Counted from the first letter of the stretch, positions 9,501 through 20,953 are shown. The stretch: DNA of 23,371 nucleotides from Pelargonium cotyledonis (GCA_036897625.1 JAYMTA010000884.1:1-23371); one strand, 5' to 3'. The notes: generated by a model not told the origin, from the sequence alone. Made by a program: numbers and translations.

Positions 9501-12500
9501 AGGGAGAGAAGGATCTTTCTGAAGCGTGCAAGAACAGTTTTGTTCACGGAGTACTACTTGCTTTACGGTACACTTTTGAGGAGTTAGATTGGAATTCAGA
9601 TGTAGTTATGTCATGTATTCCGGAGATGAAAGATGCATTGGAGAAACTCTTGGAGTTGGTGATGCGAATTACTTCCTTGGCACTTGGGGTGGTTTCTGCA
9701 GATGCTTGGCACCTGCCTGAGGACATGGATGAGATGGTTGATGATGACGCTTTTTTGTTGGATGTCCCAGGCGAGGTTGAGGTACCCGCACCTTCAGAAG
9801 AACACAGAGACAAAGACGAGAAACCTGTTCAAGATGTCAGACCAGAACAGATTGTTATGGTTGGTTGCTGGCTTGCTATGAAAGAGGTATTTTATTCTTT
9901 ACTTGCTATTTGTTCATTGGAATTTGTCTGCGCACATGAAAGTTGTCTCTATATCTTTGATCTGGCGTTAACTACTTGTAGGTCCTGTTTGGTAATGTCA
10001 TTCGATTTTGTGTCCCTCGTTTAAGTTGTGGGGTATCATAGTGTTTGTTTTATATTATACGGTAAAGGTGTCTTAAGGCCAGCTTTACGTGCACCTTGAG
10101 ACTATTCTCTCACCCGGTGATTTGAAGGGCTCACCCATTGGCCTAGTGCATTCAACTAAAAATCCGTTGGTGCTGACCCCAAGGTTTGAACCCAGGCGGC
10201 CAAGGAAGGAGCAAACCATCTTAACCACTAGGCCAACCCCTCAGGGTTTTTTCTTTTTTCTTTTTTCATTTTTTCTTTTTCATACAAATTTCTGCCGCGG
10301 TTGTTGAACAACATGTGGTCAATTTTGGGGAAATGGAAATCCTCGTACCAGAAACAGGAGCCGCAGTGTAATAAGATGATTATAATTTCTGAAAACTAAT
10401 CATCACTCTAATTACTGTTGGTATTGAAATAAGGATGCCCAAAAAATGGATTAAGTTAACTGTACATAGTATCCCTAGGATTCATATAATTTTGACACCA
10501 AGCTTGTTAAATTTATGAGCTATTCTATGAAAACCACTATGTTTATGGTAGATTAACTCTTTTGTAAACAGGTGAGTCTTCTCTTAGGAACCATTATAAG
10601 AAAAATTCCGTTACCAAGCAACACTGGTTCAGATTCATCGGAGTCCGAGTGCCTCATTGTTGACAATGTTGATGATTCAGTGATGACATCATCTTGCGCT
10701 GTTCTTGATTTTAAACAACTTGAACAAATTGGGAACCACTTCTTGGAAGTTCTTTTGAAGATGAAGCATAATGGTGCAATTGATAAGACGAGGGCTGGTT
10801 TTACTGCTCTTTGCAACCGTTTACTATGTTCAAATGATCCAAGGTATACTCATTTAGTTCATATATATGAGCTTGGGATATTCTGATCTTGCATAATTTT
10901 TGATGACTTGTGAGTTATGATAGCCAAGTTAGAATATGGCTGAGCACAAATATACATTTTTTAAAAGATATTGCCACTGGTAAGATTTATTAGGGACCTG
11001 TTCCCTTGGGCAAGTTCTCGGCATTGTATTCGGGAAATGTAGTCTAGTCTCTATTAGGCTGCTTTCAAAAGCTAGGAGAACGAAACTTCTGGGAACTACC
11101 AGCATAATGTGACTGATAAAATTTCTATGGAGTGCTAAACTAATTGGGACGACTGTAGAAACACGGAAAAAAGTATTGTGTTAAGTTACCAAATCAGACA
11201 ATGTTATATAAAAGTCTAGGACAAATGGCCAGGGAACTTTCTGAACTTTTGAAAACCCACCAATTTAGTTCCTGAACACTGAAAAAGCGAAAACAGTCCA
11301 CGAACTTTGTGTTTTGGGGTCAATTTAGTCCATATGGTTAGAGTTGATTGCCGTTAACTTTAATGATGTGGCGGTGATGTGGCATATTTTTATAATAAAA
11401 AAATTGAATGCCGCAGATTATTTTTTATTATTTAATAAGTTATTTTAAATGTCGCATCAACACCATGTCATCAAATCTAGCGGTCAGCGAAGTCTTACTA
11501 ACAGCATGAACTAAATTGACCCCAAAAATCAAAGTCCAGGGACCATTTTGGCTTTTAGAAAGTTCCGGGATTAAATCGGTGACTTTTTGAAAGTTCAAGG
11601 ATTTAACTGGGCATTTTTTCTAATTACAATTATATACTTTATGGGTAAATTTGAACTAGGAAGATATTATTGTCTCTAGGAAAAAAAGTCAGCGAAGCTT
11701 TTTGAAAGTAATCTCCTTGTTCAAATAGTTTTTTAAAATTGCCAAAACATTTTAATATCAAACATCTTTCTGACAGTTGAATGTACAAAGAAAGAGATTA
11801 TGTTTTCTATTTGACTAAAGTTTACTTATTTCAACTTAGCATACTCTTTTTTAGAAGTATACGTCATAAATCCACGTCCTATTGCTATGTCTCTGTTTGC
11901 AGACTTTGTAAGTTGACAGAATCTTGGATGGAGCAGCTTATGGAAAGAACTGTGGCCAAGGGACAAATTGTGGATGATCTGTTGAGAAGAAGTGCTGGAA
12001 TCCCGGCCGCTTTTACTGCTCTATTTCTTTCAGAACCAGATGGTGCACCGAAGAAGCTTCTACCTCGTGCTCTACGATGGCTCATAGATATAGCTAATGG
12101 GTCTTTGCTTAACCCAATTGTAAATGGAAGTACTGATGGTGATTCGTGCATGATTTCTGTATCAAAGGAAAATGGAGAAATTGCACCTGCAGTTTCAACT
12201 GAGATGAACGGAAATGAAAAAACCTCAAAGATCCGAGATGAGGGTGTCATTCCGACAGTACATGCTTTCAACGTCCTCAGAGCTGCTTTTAACGATGCCA
12301 ACCTGGCATCTGATACCTCAGGTTTCTCTGCTGAGGCTTTGATTGCTTCCGTTCGTTCTTTCTCTTCCCCTTATTGGGAAGTTCGAAACAGTGCTTGTCA
12401 GGCATACACTGCCTTGCTACGTCGCATGATTGGATTTGTTAATGTTCAAAAACGTGAATCTGTACGCCGTGCTTTGTCGGGACTTGAATTCTTTCATAGG

Positions 12501-15353
12501 TATGTTTTCTTTAAACATCAAATTACATTATTCGCTGTATAGTTGATTTGGTGTATTGCTTCTATGCCTGCAGATTTCTCTAAGTTTATATAAATTAATC
12601 CAACAAGTCAATGACTAAATCACACATTCATGTCAGTCAAAACTGCATATTCAGTTTCATCATAGTACATTTCTGTTACAAACTACAAAGCTAGCTAGCT
12701 AGGGACATTGTTTTCTATATATGCTTCATGATTGTTTTGAAATTACCGCAAACTGAAAGTGTAATGCCTTTTATTTTTATTATTTAAGCTCTCACTGTGT
12801 AAAGAGTAGCTGAAGACTTTAGAATTACTGAAGATTATGGTTGTCATCTAAAATTGATACAGAATGCATTTAATCTTTTTTTTATTTTGCCTCGTATCAT
12901 GATTTTTCGCTAATTATATATAATATGTAATAATATATTTTCATTAAGTAACCTGTATAATAATGCTGTTATCATTTGTTGCTTTAAGGTATCCTGCGTT
13001 GCATCCATTTTTACTCAATGAGCTGAAAGTAGCAACAGAGTTACTAGGGGATGGGTCATCTCGACATTCTGAATCAAATATGGCAAGTGCTGTGCACCCA
13101 AGCTTGTGTCCCATGCTGATACTTTTATCAAGGCTCAAGCCTTCAACAATTGCAAGTGAGGCTGGAGATGACCTGGACCCATTCCTGTTTATGCCGTTCA
13201 TCAGGAGGTGCTCAACACAAAGCAACCTACGAGTTCGTGTTCTAGCATCTCGAGCTTTAACAGGCCTTGTTTCAAATGAGAAATTGCCATCTGTCCTACT
13301 CAAAATCGCCTCTGAATTGACTTCTGTTACAGGAACTCAGCATGTGTCCTTTAACTCAATTCATGGAATGCTTTTGCAGTTAAGTTCGCTTGTGGATACT
13401 AATTGTAGGGCCCTTGCTGATTTTTCTAAGAAAGATCAGATTCTCGGTGACTTGATCCAAGTTCTTGTGAAGTGCTCATGGATCTCAAGCCCTATAAGGT
13501 GTCCTTGCCCCATTCTCAATATGTTGTTTCTGAAGGTTCTTGATCACATGCTCGGTATTGCTAGAACATGCCACATGAGCAAAAACTTTTATTACATCCG
13601 CAATCTGCTTTTGGAGCTATCTACAGAATGCTTAGACATAGAAGCTTTTAATGGTCTGACATTTTATGATCCAACTGTAGCAGAACTTCGTGAACAAGCA
13701 GCCATATCGTATTTTAGTTGCGTGTTTCAAGCATCTGAAGAGGTACCCGAAGAGGTTCTGCAGATGACAACACAAGCGTGCCCTCCATGTAATGCAAACA
13801 ACTTGTCGGAAATTCCCGAAATGGAGAACAGATTTACGGGACTTCAGGAACGGCTTATACGCTCCTTGTCAGACTCATCATATGAAGTTCGACTCGCGAC
13901 ATTGAAATGGTTGCGTATGTTCTTGAAATCAAGAGAATTTGGTTATGAGGGTAAGGATTTGTCAAGCAATGAGATCAAGATTGTTAAACATTGGACTGAA
14001 ACTTATCTCCAAGCAACATTGACAAAACTCCTACCGCTGGAAAAGAACCATAGATGTGCATATTACATTGTAAGGATTCTTTTCAAATGGAATGTGCTTC
14101 GGTTTCAGAAACCGAGTGACAGCTACTCTGAAGCAATTTATGTTGGTACAATGGATTGTGATTCCGTATTTGAGTTTTGGGATATGTTGATATCTCTATA
14201 CAAGCTCGCAAGGCATGTGAAGACTCGAGAAATGCTCATATGCTGTTTGGGCATTTGTATAAAACGGTTTTCAGGTATGTTCACGAGCTCTATTCTTTCT
14301 GTAGTCGGGGACGGGAAAATCAACGAAAGATTGGCACGATTGCATGAATGCATAGACTTTTTTGTTAACCTAATTCAACAGCATAGTTCCCCATCTGAGC
14401 CGATAAACATGCGCAAAGCAGCAGCAGAATCTATGGTAGCATCTGGTTTGCTTGAACAGGCCGAGCTCATTGGTTCTTCTGTGGTCAACAAGCAAATCCC
14501 ATCTGGCCCGAAAGAAGCTCTTAATGCCTATGCCCATCAAGTGTTGGATATATGGTTTACGTGCATAAAGCTCCTGGAGGACGAGGATGATAATATTAGA
14601 CAGAAACTTGCCATGGATGTGCAAAAGTGTTTCACCTCAGCAAGATCGGGAAATAGCTCTTGTGCCGGAGCAGTTCCAAGCCAGGTGGAGAAAGTGATTG
14701 AATCGAGTTTTGCACATCTGTCTAATATGTTTGGTCACTGGATCGAGTATTTAGGTTATCTCTCAGAATGGGTACTTAACGTTGCAAACCATGCTGTTCC
14801 CAAAGGAGATCTTGTGCGGCAAGTTTTTGACAAGGAGATCGATAATCATCACGAGGAGAAACTGTTGGTCAGTCAGATTTGTTGCTCGCAATTGGAGAAG
14901 CTTCCCGTATCAAAATCATGGGCGCGTGACCTAACAGAAAGAGACGAGATCAGGAGTTACTTATGCAACTGGAGAATGAGGTTTTACAGTCAGTTGCTGT
15001 CGTTCGCTGAGGATCACATCGAGAAACAAGTAAAAGTTGATTGGATTGGAGGTGTGGGAAACCACAAGGACGCGTTTCTCCCACTTTATGCTAATTTGCT
15101 CGGGTTTTACACTCTCTCAGTGTGCATTTTCAATGGACAGGCTGAGGATGGTACGGCTCTGCTCTCTGATGTTGTGGAACTTGGTAAGCTCATATACCCT
15201 TTTCTCAAGAATCCAATGATTTGTAACTTGTACTGGTCGGTTGTTGAATTACACGAGAAAATGGTTGGTGCGAGCATCGAACACTTGTTCCCGGAATCAA
15301 GAAGGGATCATAGTTTGTGGGATAGTTTTGATCCTTATTTTCTTGTTAGGTAG
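6527..15353 (+). CDS. THADA: THADA/Trm732-like regulator of tRNA 2'-O-methylation (DUF2428 protein)
   Basis: Four exons, 6527-9886, 10572-10843, 11903-12499 and 12989-15353, join in phase (introns of phase 0, 2 and 2) to encode 2197 residues, close to the roughly 2130 I recall for Arabidopsis. The N-terminus MSAKWRALQHRHRYTYSA is characteristic of the plant THADA family. The protein is a long helical-repeat scaffold. The central DUF2428 region covers roughly residues 880-1250, from DRLRENSF at 879-886 to RRSAGIP at 1239-1245. The second motif corresponds to RRSAGLP of yeast Trm732, which is needed for Trm7 to 2'-O-methylate position 32 of the tRNA anticodon loop. THADA pairs with FTSJ1 in humans. 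This plant protein therefore probably partners a Trm7-like methyltransferase; it has no methyltransferase motif itself. The acidic stretch near residue 1070 is likely a disordered linker. Retention of intron 1 would add 45 residues and stop at 10022. Confidence 0.93.
7368..7397 (+). repeat. AGT trinucleotide run coding a Ser stretch in THADA
   Basis: A short run of AGT codons after the codons for SSRSG encodes consecutive serines, followed by ETE. It is a small coding microsatellite in a poorly conserved, probably surface loop of the scaffold. Confidence 0.7.
10062..10246 (-). mobile_element. tRNA-derived SINE in THADA intron 1
   Basis: The minus strand reads like the head of a tRNA-derived SINE. 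An A-box-like sequence TTGGCCTAGTGGTTAAGATGG lies at 10237-10217 (shown in reverse order) and a B-box-like GGGTTCAAACC at 10193-10183, spaced as in a pol III promoter. The body then runs to about 10062. The element is antisense to THADA. The start near 10246 is supported by the usual distance to the A box; the 3' end is only approximate. I found no convincing target-site duplication. Confidence 0.7.
11222..11620. mobile_element. Long inverted-repeat (foldback/MULE-like MITE) in THADA intron 2
   Basis: The two halves of this 400-bp block are diverged inverted copies. The left arm has GAACTTTCTGAACTTTTGAA, CCAATTTAGTTCCTGAAC and GGGGTCAATTTAGTCCAT. The reverse complement of the right arm has CCTTGAACTTTCAAAAAG, CGATTTAATCCCGGAAC and GGGGTCAATTTAGTTCAT in the same order. 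An AT-rich centre lies near 11400-11450. It is non-coding, so it would be non-autonomous. This layout is common in plant long-TIR MITEs. Superfamily assignment is uncertain because I could not find a clear 9-11 bp target duplication. Confidence 0.75.
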
Positions 15354-15586
15354 GTGAAATATTATAGAAAAGTTGATTCATGACATGTACAATTGTTGTA
15401 GTGGCTATACATAACCAAATTAATGGGGAAGTTTTAGCTGTGACATTTTGAGATGTGCCTAATGTTCTTGTTTCATCAACTGATGATTATTATTTCAAAT
15501 CTAGACCGGTTCAAAGAAATGAGTGATTTTTATTTTCATGTTAAATTTTCATAAGATCAATATCATTATTTTTAATTTGATAGAGA

Positions 15587-15625
15587 AATAAACTAAGTTT
15601 CTGCATCAGAACAATATAAAATAAA
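15587..15625 (+). terminator. Candidate poly(A) signals of the THADA-like gene
   Basis: Two AATAAA hexamers occur at 15587-15592 and 15620-15625, about 235 and 267 bases after the stop codon. This is a normal distance for a plant 3' untranslated region, but plant poly(A) signals are loose and AT-rich spacer gives AATAAA by chance. Confidence 0.35.
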
Positions 15626-15654
15626 TGCTCTATCTTGAAATCACATACTTAATC

Positions 15655-15831
15655 TAGAGCCTGCAGTTCTGGTTTCGAGTAGGAGCTGGAGTGCAGGTTC
15701 ATTTGTGTTGTCAGTTTCGGGCAATGAGCGGTTTGGGATTTGCAAACCGACCCACAAATCAGTCGTATACACTTTATGATTATCCAAATCTGCAAAAGTT
15801 TGTGCGAGTTCGGTTCAAATTGACAACTCTA
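15655..15831. mobile_element. Short hAT-like non-autonomous relic
   Basis: The block starts TAGAGCCTG and its other strand starts TAGAGTTGTCAATTTG, so both ends share an inverted TAGAG terminus. Flanking octamers ACTTAATC and CCTTATTA agree at five of eight bases and could be a worn 8-bp target duplication, as hAT elements make. The interior has GGTTCAAA- and CGGTTTG-type motifs common near hAT ends. It has no coding capacity. The call is tentative. Confidence 0.35.
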
Positions 15832-16099
15832 CCTTATTAGGTCAGTCATTTATACATTGTTTGCTTGATAATGAATTAAGGCATGCTAAAACAAGAAACC
15901 ACAAAAAACATTTTACTAACAATTCACTATGACAAAATTCATTTTGGTAAAAGCATTCATAAAGTTGATAAATAAATTCCACAACAAAAAATTGTCCCTC
16001 ATAAATATAAAAGGTTCGGAATATTGGGTAGTGATTTGCTTTTCATTGCCACCATGAACTCATGGAAGAACAAAAACTCAAAAAACATGCTCCAAGAGT

Positions 16100-19000
16100 C
16101 TAACTGTCCTCGTTGCCATCTTCATCACCATCGTCTTGTTCTTCGTCGTCATCTTCCTGCACAAATAATGTATTGAATACAATATGCTAACAGATGTAAA
16201 GACCAAAAGCATTTATGAAAGCTCTTTTTTATAACAATTGAGTAGCATTTCGCAGTCACCAACAATGATTTTCGTTCCAATTTAGTCCCTTTGGTATCCA
16301 CTTTTGTTTCAAAATGGTCCGTTTAGTATCCAATTTTGTTCCTGAATGATTAGGAAGTCACCATGTCATGTGTGTAATTGGGAACTAATTTACAAAATAG
16401 ATACTAAGGAGACTAAATTTGAACAAAACAAAATTACCAATTTACCGCAAAGGGACAATCTTGGAATGTTCTCATTTGGAACAAATATTACTCTCCCCGT
16501 TCCAAAATAATTGTCATTATTTATATATTGAGCAAAATTAAGAAGTTGGTGTGATTTATTTACTCTTGTATCCTTAAGATCATGAGTTAAGGAATACTAA
16601 CTTGTTATAAGGATACTATTGACAATTCATGCATAACTAACTTACAAAATAAGAAAAGATAACACTCATTTTGAGACAGAAGATTTGAGGATGGATGCTA
16701 GTAAAAAAACGATCCACAATTTTGTTTTCATTAAATAAAAAAGTTCTTTTTATTTATGCATCAGCAATGGTCGTAATGGCACCACATGCATGATAGATAC
16801 AGTGTAACAAGCATCTGGTATTGTAAATGAGTATTAGCAAGGCACCACATGCATGACAGAACAGAGAAACGACATGATTGACTCGAAAAAGTTCTTGAGT
16901 AAGAAAGTCAAGATATATGCATGGTTGTATGCGCACATAATACAATGAGATGTCAAAGAAATTAATATTTCATTACCTCTTCGTCCTCTTCATCTTCATC
17001 TCCATCCGATTCCTCTTCATCGGCCTCCTGGAACATTAAAAATAAAATTCCACTCAATGGGCAAAGTTTACTGAAAGAAAATTGGTATTATGCAGTTGGG
17101 ATTATCAAATTAGTTCACAATTGGAATAGAAAGGGAACTCAACCAATGCAGCTACAATGGTTAATGATGTAAAAAGTTGAAAATTACGTTGTTAAAATAC
17201 TTGAGCGGGTTGGGCCACAAGTCCTCCTTAATTATCTCTGCCACCTGCAACTTCAAGGTGAAAATTTTGCAGTTCAGAATGAGAATGAAGATGGGCAACG
17301 ATATATAGTTACTCAAACTCCAATATTTTATCTTCAAAACTTGACCACATTAAGTTGGGGAAAAACGTTATATAATAACTTCCTTCTTGGTTCCATCATA
17401 TACCATTACATGACAGAAAACAAACTTTACCTCATCACTAAATCCATCTGTAATAGTTTTCTGTTGAGTTTCACCGAACCAAGTGAAGAAGCTGCATTCA
17501 TAACAGTAACACTGAATAAGTGATAATTGCTAAATTCAATTGTAGACAGTTTTGTTCTAAAATTTACAGGAAGAAAAGTAAAAAAGAAGGCTTTCTATGG
17601 CTACAACTCTGCTACTCAACTTGAGCCCTTAACCCTAGACGTTCTTCAAGTGTCATTATAAACACTTAACATCCCTTGATGTCTACTCTTACCCCAGAAA
17701 CAAAATTGAAAATTAGTTGTCCACCAGTTATCTTTACAGTGTATAATAACAGAGGAAATCATTTCCACAAAATACCTATTAACGAAACCTTCACAATTAT
17801 AAATTTATGTTTTCCTCAACAGTAATTATTTTTGCAAAATTTGGCGGTGCTCGACATTTATACCATGAATGATCACAAGAACTAATAAACCTTCCAATCT
17901 CAGTCTAAAAGTAGCCACTTGAAAAGCCCAAAAAAAAAAAGACAGACAAAAAATCACCTTTCATCAGCAAGCGATCTTTTGTTTCCTTTTATCTCGTGAT
18001 TGACTCCATTAACAATAGCCTTCACACGTCACAAGTCATTGTTAAATTGTAATAGAAAAGGAAAACAGATCAAATCGCCAACACATATAAGTGTGCAATC
18101 ATTACCATGCCTTCCTTCCACTTGATGGCTGTACCAGTTATCTTAGTTGTTCCCTCATCAAAGAACGTGAAGGTTTTTGTCAGCTTTCTATCTTCAAAAT
18201 AAGGATTCTCACTGAAATTCTGAAATTTGTTATTTATAAAAACATATATCAGTCTTGTGCGAAAACTAAAAACATATGTGCGCAAATTTTATCAATTGAA
18301 TTTGAGAAGGGAAAAAAAGAAGTAAACAACAAACTAAGGCATCTTTAAACAAAGCACCAACAATGAGACAGCCTTTAGCATCCCAAAAAATAAAAAAATA
18401 AAATTATGCATTCACATGATATGTTTGCCTTACAGCAAACAAAGAATGAAACTTACAAATGAGATGGAGTATCCTGACTTCACATCTTGAAAATCCTCAA
18501 CATCAAGAGAGTCTAAATACTTGAAAACCTATGGCAAGAGGGATGACAGAGGATGAGGAAATTGTGAACTAATGCAAACACAAATTTCAATTTTTGATAC
18601 AGTATTTGGCAACACAACAATTAGTATCCCCAAGAATAAAAATTTGATCCCAAAGAACCACTACGAAACGATCATTAAAGCAAAATCACCACTTCACATC
18701 ATTAGTTTACAGGAATACCTTCTGGTCTTCCTCGCTCAAAAGATCACAAAGTGCTGGATGACTAAGGAACTGCATACAGCAATAATATGCAAGTTAATAT
18801 AGATAAAAGGAATTATATATACATCAGCAGAACTAAAAACTCTAGTAGCATTAATGATGCAAAAAACAAAAGTTCTGAAAATGGATTGGTCACTGACAGC
18901 AGTTAGCCAGAAGTCGGGGATAGATTTAATGATCTCATTCCTTTTAAGGTATACGGGCCTGCGTATCTCATTATACTTCTGCTCAACTTCCAACACTTTG

Positions 19001-20809
19001 TCACTGGCTTCTTCATTAACCTGATGACATTAATGTAACAGAAACCTTCATTATTAACATTGTAAATACAGTAATGAAAAAAATCAAACAGCATTTAATG
19101 AAATTTTATGTTTAATCCCTAACTCACTGGAAAGGTTACTGCATGATCGATGACATGATTAGAAGCAATGCATTAGAATATAATTAAAGGAGCAACATAG
19201 AGAGTAACATTTGTAAATGCCACAGAACCCATTAATATCTTACATTTAACTTCTCTACAAATTTCTAATATTAACTTGAATATTTAAATAATTCTGTGTT
19301 ATACTCAAATGGAAAATTTCTAAAGTATAGACTATAGTCATCGCGCTTTATCAGGACGTAGGCCAATTCTATTTTGAAGAAAAGATGTGGACTCTACGAG
19401 GACGTCGTGGAAGCATTGGGTAATGGCATATTCCAAGAACCTCAATGGAATCAGGGCATTGTGGATAGATATGGAACATGAACCATATGCAATGATGCGG
19501 CCAATGGACACATTTGTAATTGTTCATATCAGGCATTAAAGCAACCACAAATAGTTTGTTGCATGATATGACATCATGAGAACTTTCAATAACACAGTTA
19601 ATTTCTAATTGTTATTGAAATTTTAAAATTTGATGTGCAATGACCTTGTAAAAAGTGAAAGCTGTGGCAGGTATCCCCTTCCCCCTAGAATATCACACAA
19701 ACCCAACTTTGATTCTCCTTTTATCCCCTTCATGTTTCTCAGTACTAGCAGATATAGTTGTCTGTAATCTTTAAGCGCTATTCAAATTTTCACTTCAATC
19801 CCCTTAAGAACTTAAGATATCCTACCATTTATACATCCATCAATAGGAGTATTAATTCTTCCACCCCTAAGGTTTAGGTAGGCACATTTCTCTAACAATA
19901 TGCAAGATAGAATTTCAGCTTTTTTAAATGAGAAAGAAAACGACACAATTTCATATTTCCGAGAAGAACAATTAACTTACATGAAATTGTGAATGATAAT
20001 CTACTAGTCTACTAGCTCTATTCATTCCACAACCCCACATTTCTCAAACAGCATGCAAGATGTAATTACAGCTTTATTCATATACTGATATTCCCAAGAC
20101 AACAATCAATTTACTTAAAATTGTGAATGAGACTCTACTAGCTCAATTCATTCTACAATCCTTAAATTTTCATTAACAGCATGAGAAAGAAACAATTAGC
20201 CAGTTATGAGTATGTACAGTATTCAGTTAACTAATGAATTCTGAAATTTCATTGAACAAAAAAGCATTTTTTTTTTTTTTTTTGGCTAACTACACCTACT
20301 CAAGGTCCCCTGTTTAAACCAAGACCCTATATATACCAACAAAACACGTAACACACACACATACACTTCTAGCTGCAAATACATCATATATGTTCGTCTT
20401 CACCTAAGGGAAGAGAAAAACATAAGAAAAACTCGAATTCTACAGAATCACTCATATCCACATTTCCAAGCTACCACGATTACACCAAAAAGATGTAACA
20501 GTCACAGTTGACTGACACTTTCTTTCTTCTAGCTACATTTTCCAGGCATCCATCCAAACAAAGGCGACATGTCCATAACTAAACAAAATCAAAGCCAAAT
20601 CGGAACAATCGAAATTGAGAACATGCATCAATATAGGAAGATATTAGAGAGGAGAAAAAGAGAAGGTGAGAATGGAGGACCTTCTCGAGCTCGTCTTGGA
20701 CCTCCTGCAACTTCTCGATGGAGTGGACGAGCTCGCCGTCAATGTGATCGGAGTCTTCCTCGTCGGGCCTGTCGTCGAGCTTGGATTTCTTTCCTTTGTC
20801 GGCCACCAT
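16100..20809 (-). CDS. NRP1: NAP1-related protein (NRP/SET-type histone chaperone)
   Basis: Ten exons, 20809-20681, 19020-18898, 18769-18719, 18528-18457, 18219-18106, 18019-17958, 17491-17431, 17244-17188, 17027-16977 and 16156-16100, give 258 residues; Arabidopsis NRP1 has about 256. The start [10 protein letters not shown] is the family N-terminus. Residues about 24-80 form the long dimerisation helix ([35 protein letters not shown]). Residues about 85-222 form the earmuff core, with [44 protein letters not shown] and [11 protein letters not shown]. Residues 224-258 are an acidic tail with 27 Asp/Glu of 35. The family binds histones H2A-H2B and H3-H4 and helps nucleosome assembly in nucleus and cytoplasm. 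NRP1 and NRP2 are close paralogues, so the symbol is given by family only. It converges with THADA; the stop codons are about 750 bases apart. Confidence 0.95.
16273..16468. mobile_element. MITE-like foldback element in NRP intron 9
   Basis: The left end CGTTCCAATTTAGTCCCTTT is matched by the reverse complement of the right end, CATTCCAAGATTGTCCCTTT. Inner segments TTTAGTATCCAATTTTG and TTTAGTATCTATTTTGT also pair after inversion when small gaps are allowed. The block is about 196 bp and non-coding, so it is a non-autonomous DNA element or its relic. Superfamily is not clear. Confidence 0.6.
16491..16683. mobile_element. Stowaway-like MITE in NRP intron 9
   Basis: The left end CTCTCCCCGTTCCAAAATAA resembles the Stowaway terminus CTCCCTCCGTCCC plus its usual CAAAATAA extension, and is preceded by TA. 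The reverse complement of the right end, CTTCTGTCTCAAAATGAGTG, is a diverged version of the same terminus. Length (193 bp) and AT content suit a Stowaway element. The right TA is not preserved. Confidence 0.6.
19021..20680 (-). other. Long intron 1 of the NRP gene
   Basis: This 1660-base intron is by far the longest in the gene. It begins with the weak donor AAG|GTCCTC and ends CATCAG|GTTAAT. It holds a diverged tandem repeat (19883-20180), a T17-18 run near 20270-20285 and an unassigned, more GC-rich block near 19330-19480. First introns often carry enhancing sequence in plants; nothing specific was recognised. Confidence 0.8.
19883..20180. repeat. Diverged tandem repeat, about two units, in NRP intron 1
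   Basis: Unit 1 (19883 to about 20035) and unit 2 (20036 to about 20159) share, in order, CACATTTCTC, ATGCAAGAT, TTCAGCTTT or TACAGCTTT, AAATTGTGAATGA, CTACTAGCTC and ATTCATTC. A third partial copy (ATTAACAGCATGAGAAAG) may follow. Unit 1 has an insertion of about 29 bases. The function is unknown. Confidence 0.65.
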
Positions 20810-20819
20810 GTCTAGGAGG

Positions 20820-20828
20820 AAACCCTAG
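20820..20828 (+). promoter_or_regulatory. Telo-box in the NRP 5' leader
   Basis: AAACCCTAG is an exact telo-box, 11 bases upstream of the NRP start codon. Telo-boxes are common in promoters and leaders of plant ribosomal and growth genes. A second related motif, TTTAGGGTTTAG, lies at 21076-21087. Confidence 0.5.
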
Positions 20829-20953
20829 CTTCCTGGGAGCAGAAGAAGTCGGGGAATCAGTTTGTGAATGTGAATTTTCTCGGGAAAGTGACGGAAAGTG
20901 GGTGAGAGAGATAGAGAAATCGGCTGGGAGAGTGGGTTTATAATGTGAGGAAC

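Noticed and set aside
9887..10024. Continuation of THADA exon 1 to a stop at 10022
   Set aside because: The donor AAAGAG|GTATTT at 9886 and the in-phase exon at 10572 (VSLLLGTIIRKIPLP) restore the family sequence; the extension is intron.
10183..10237. A genuine tRNA gene
   Set aside because: A-box-like and B-box-like sequences are present but no cloverleaf, anticodon arm or acceptor stem could be paired; a SINE head explains them.
10089..10307. 72-codon plus-strand open frame in THADA intron 1
   Set aside because: It is the antisense of the SINE and its flank.
20569..20943. 124-codon plus-strand open frame
   Set aside because: It is antisense to NRP exon 1 and its leader; the minus strand carries the real gene.
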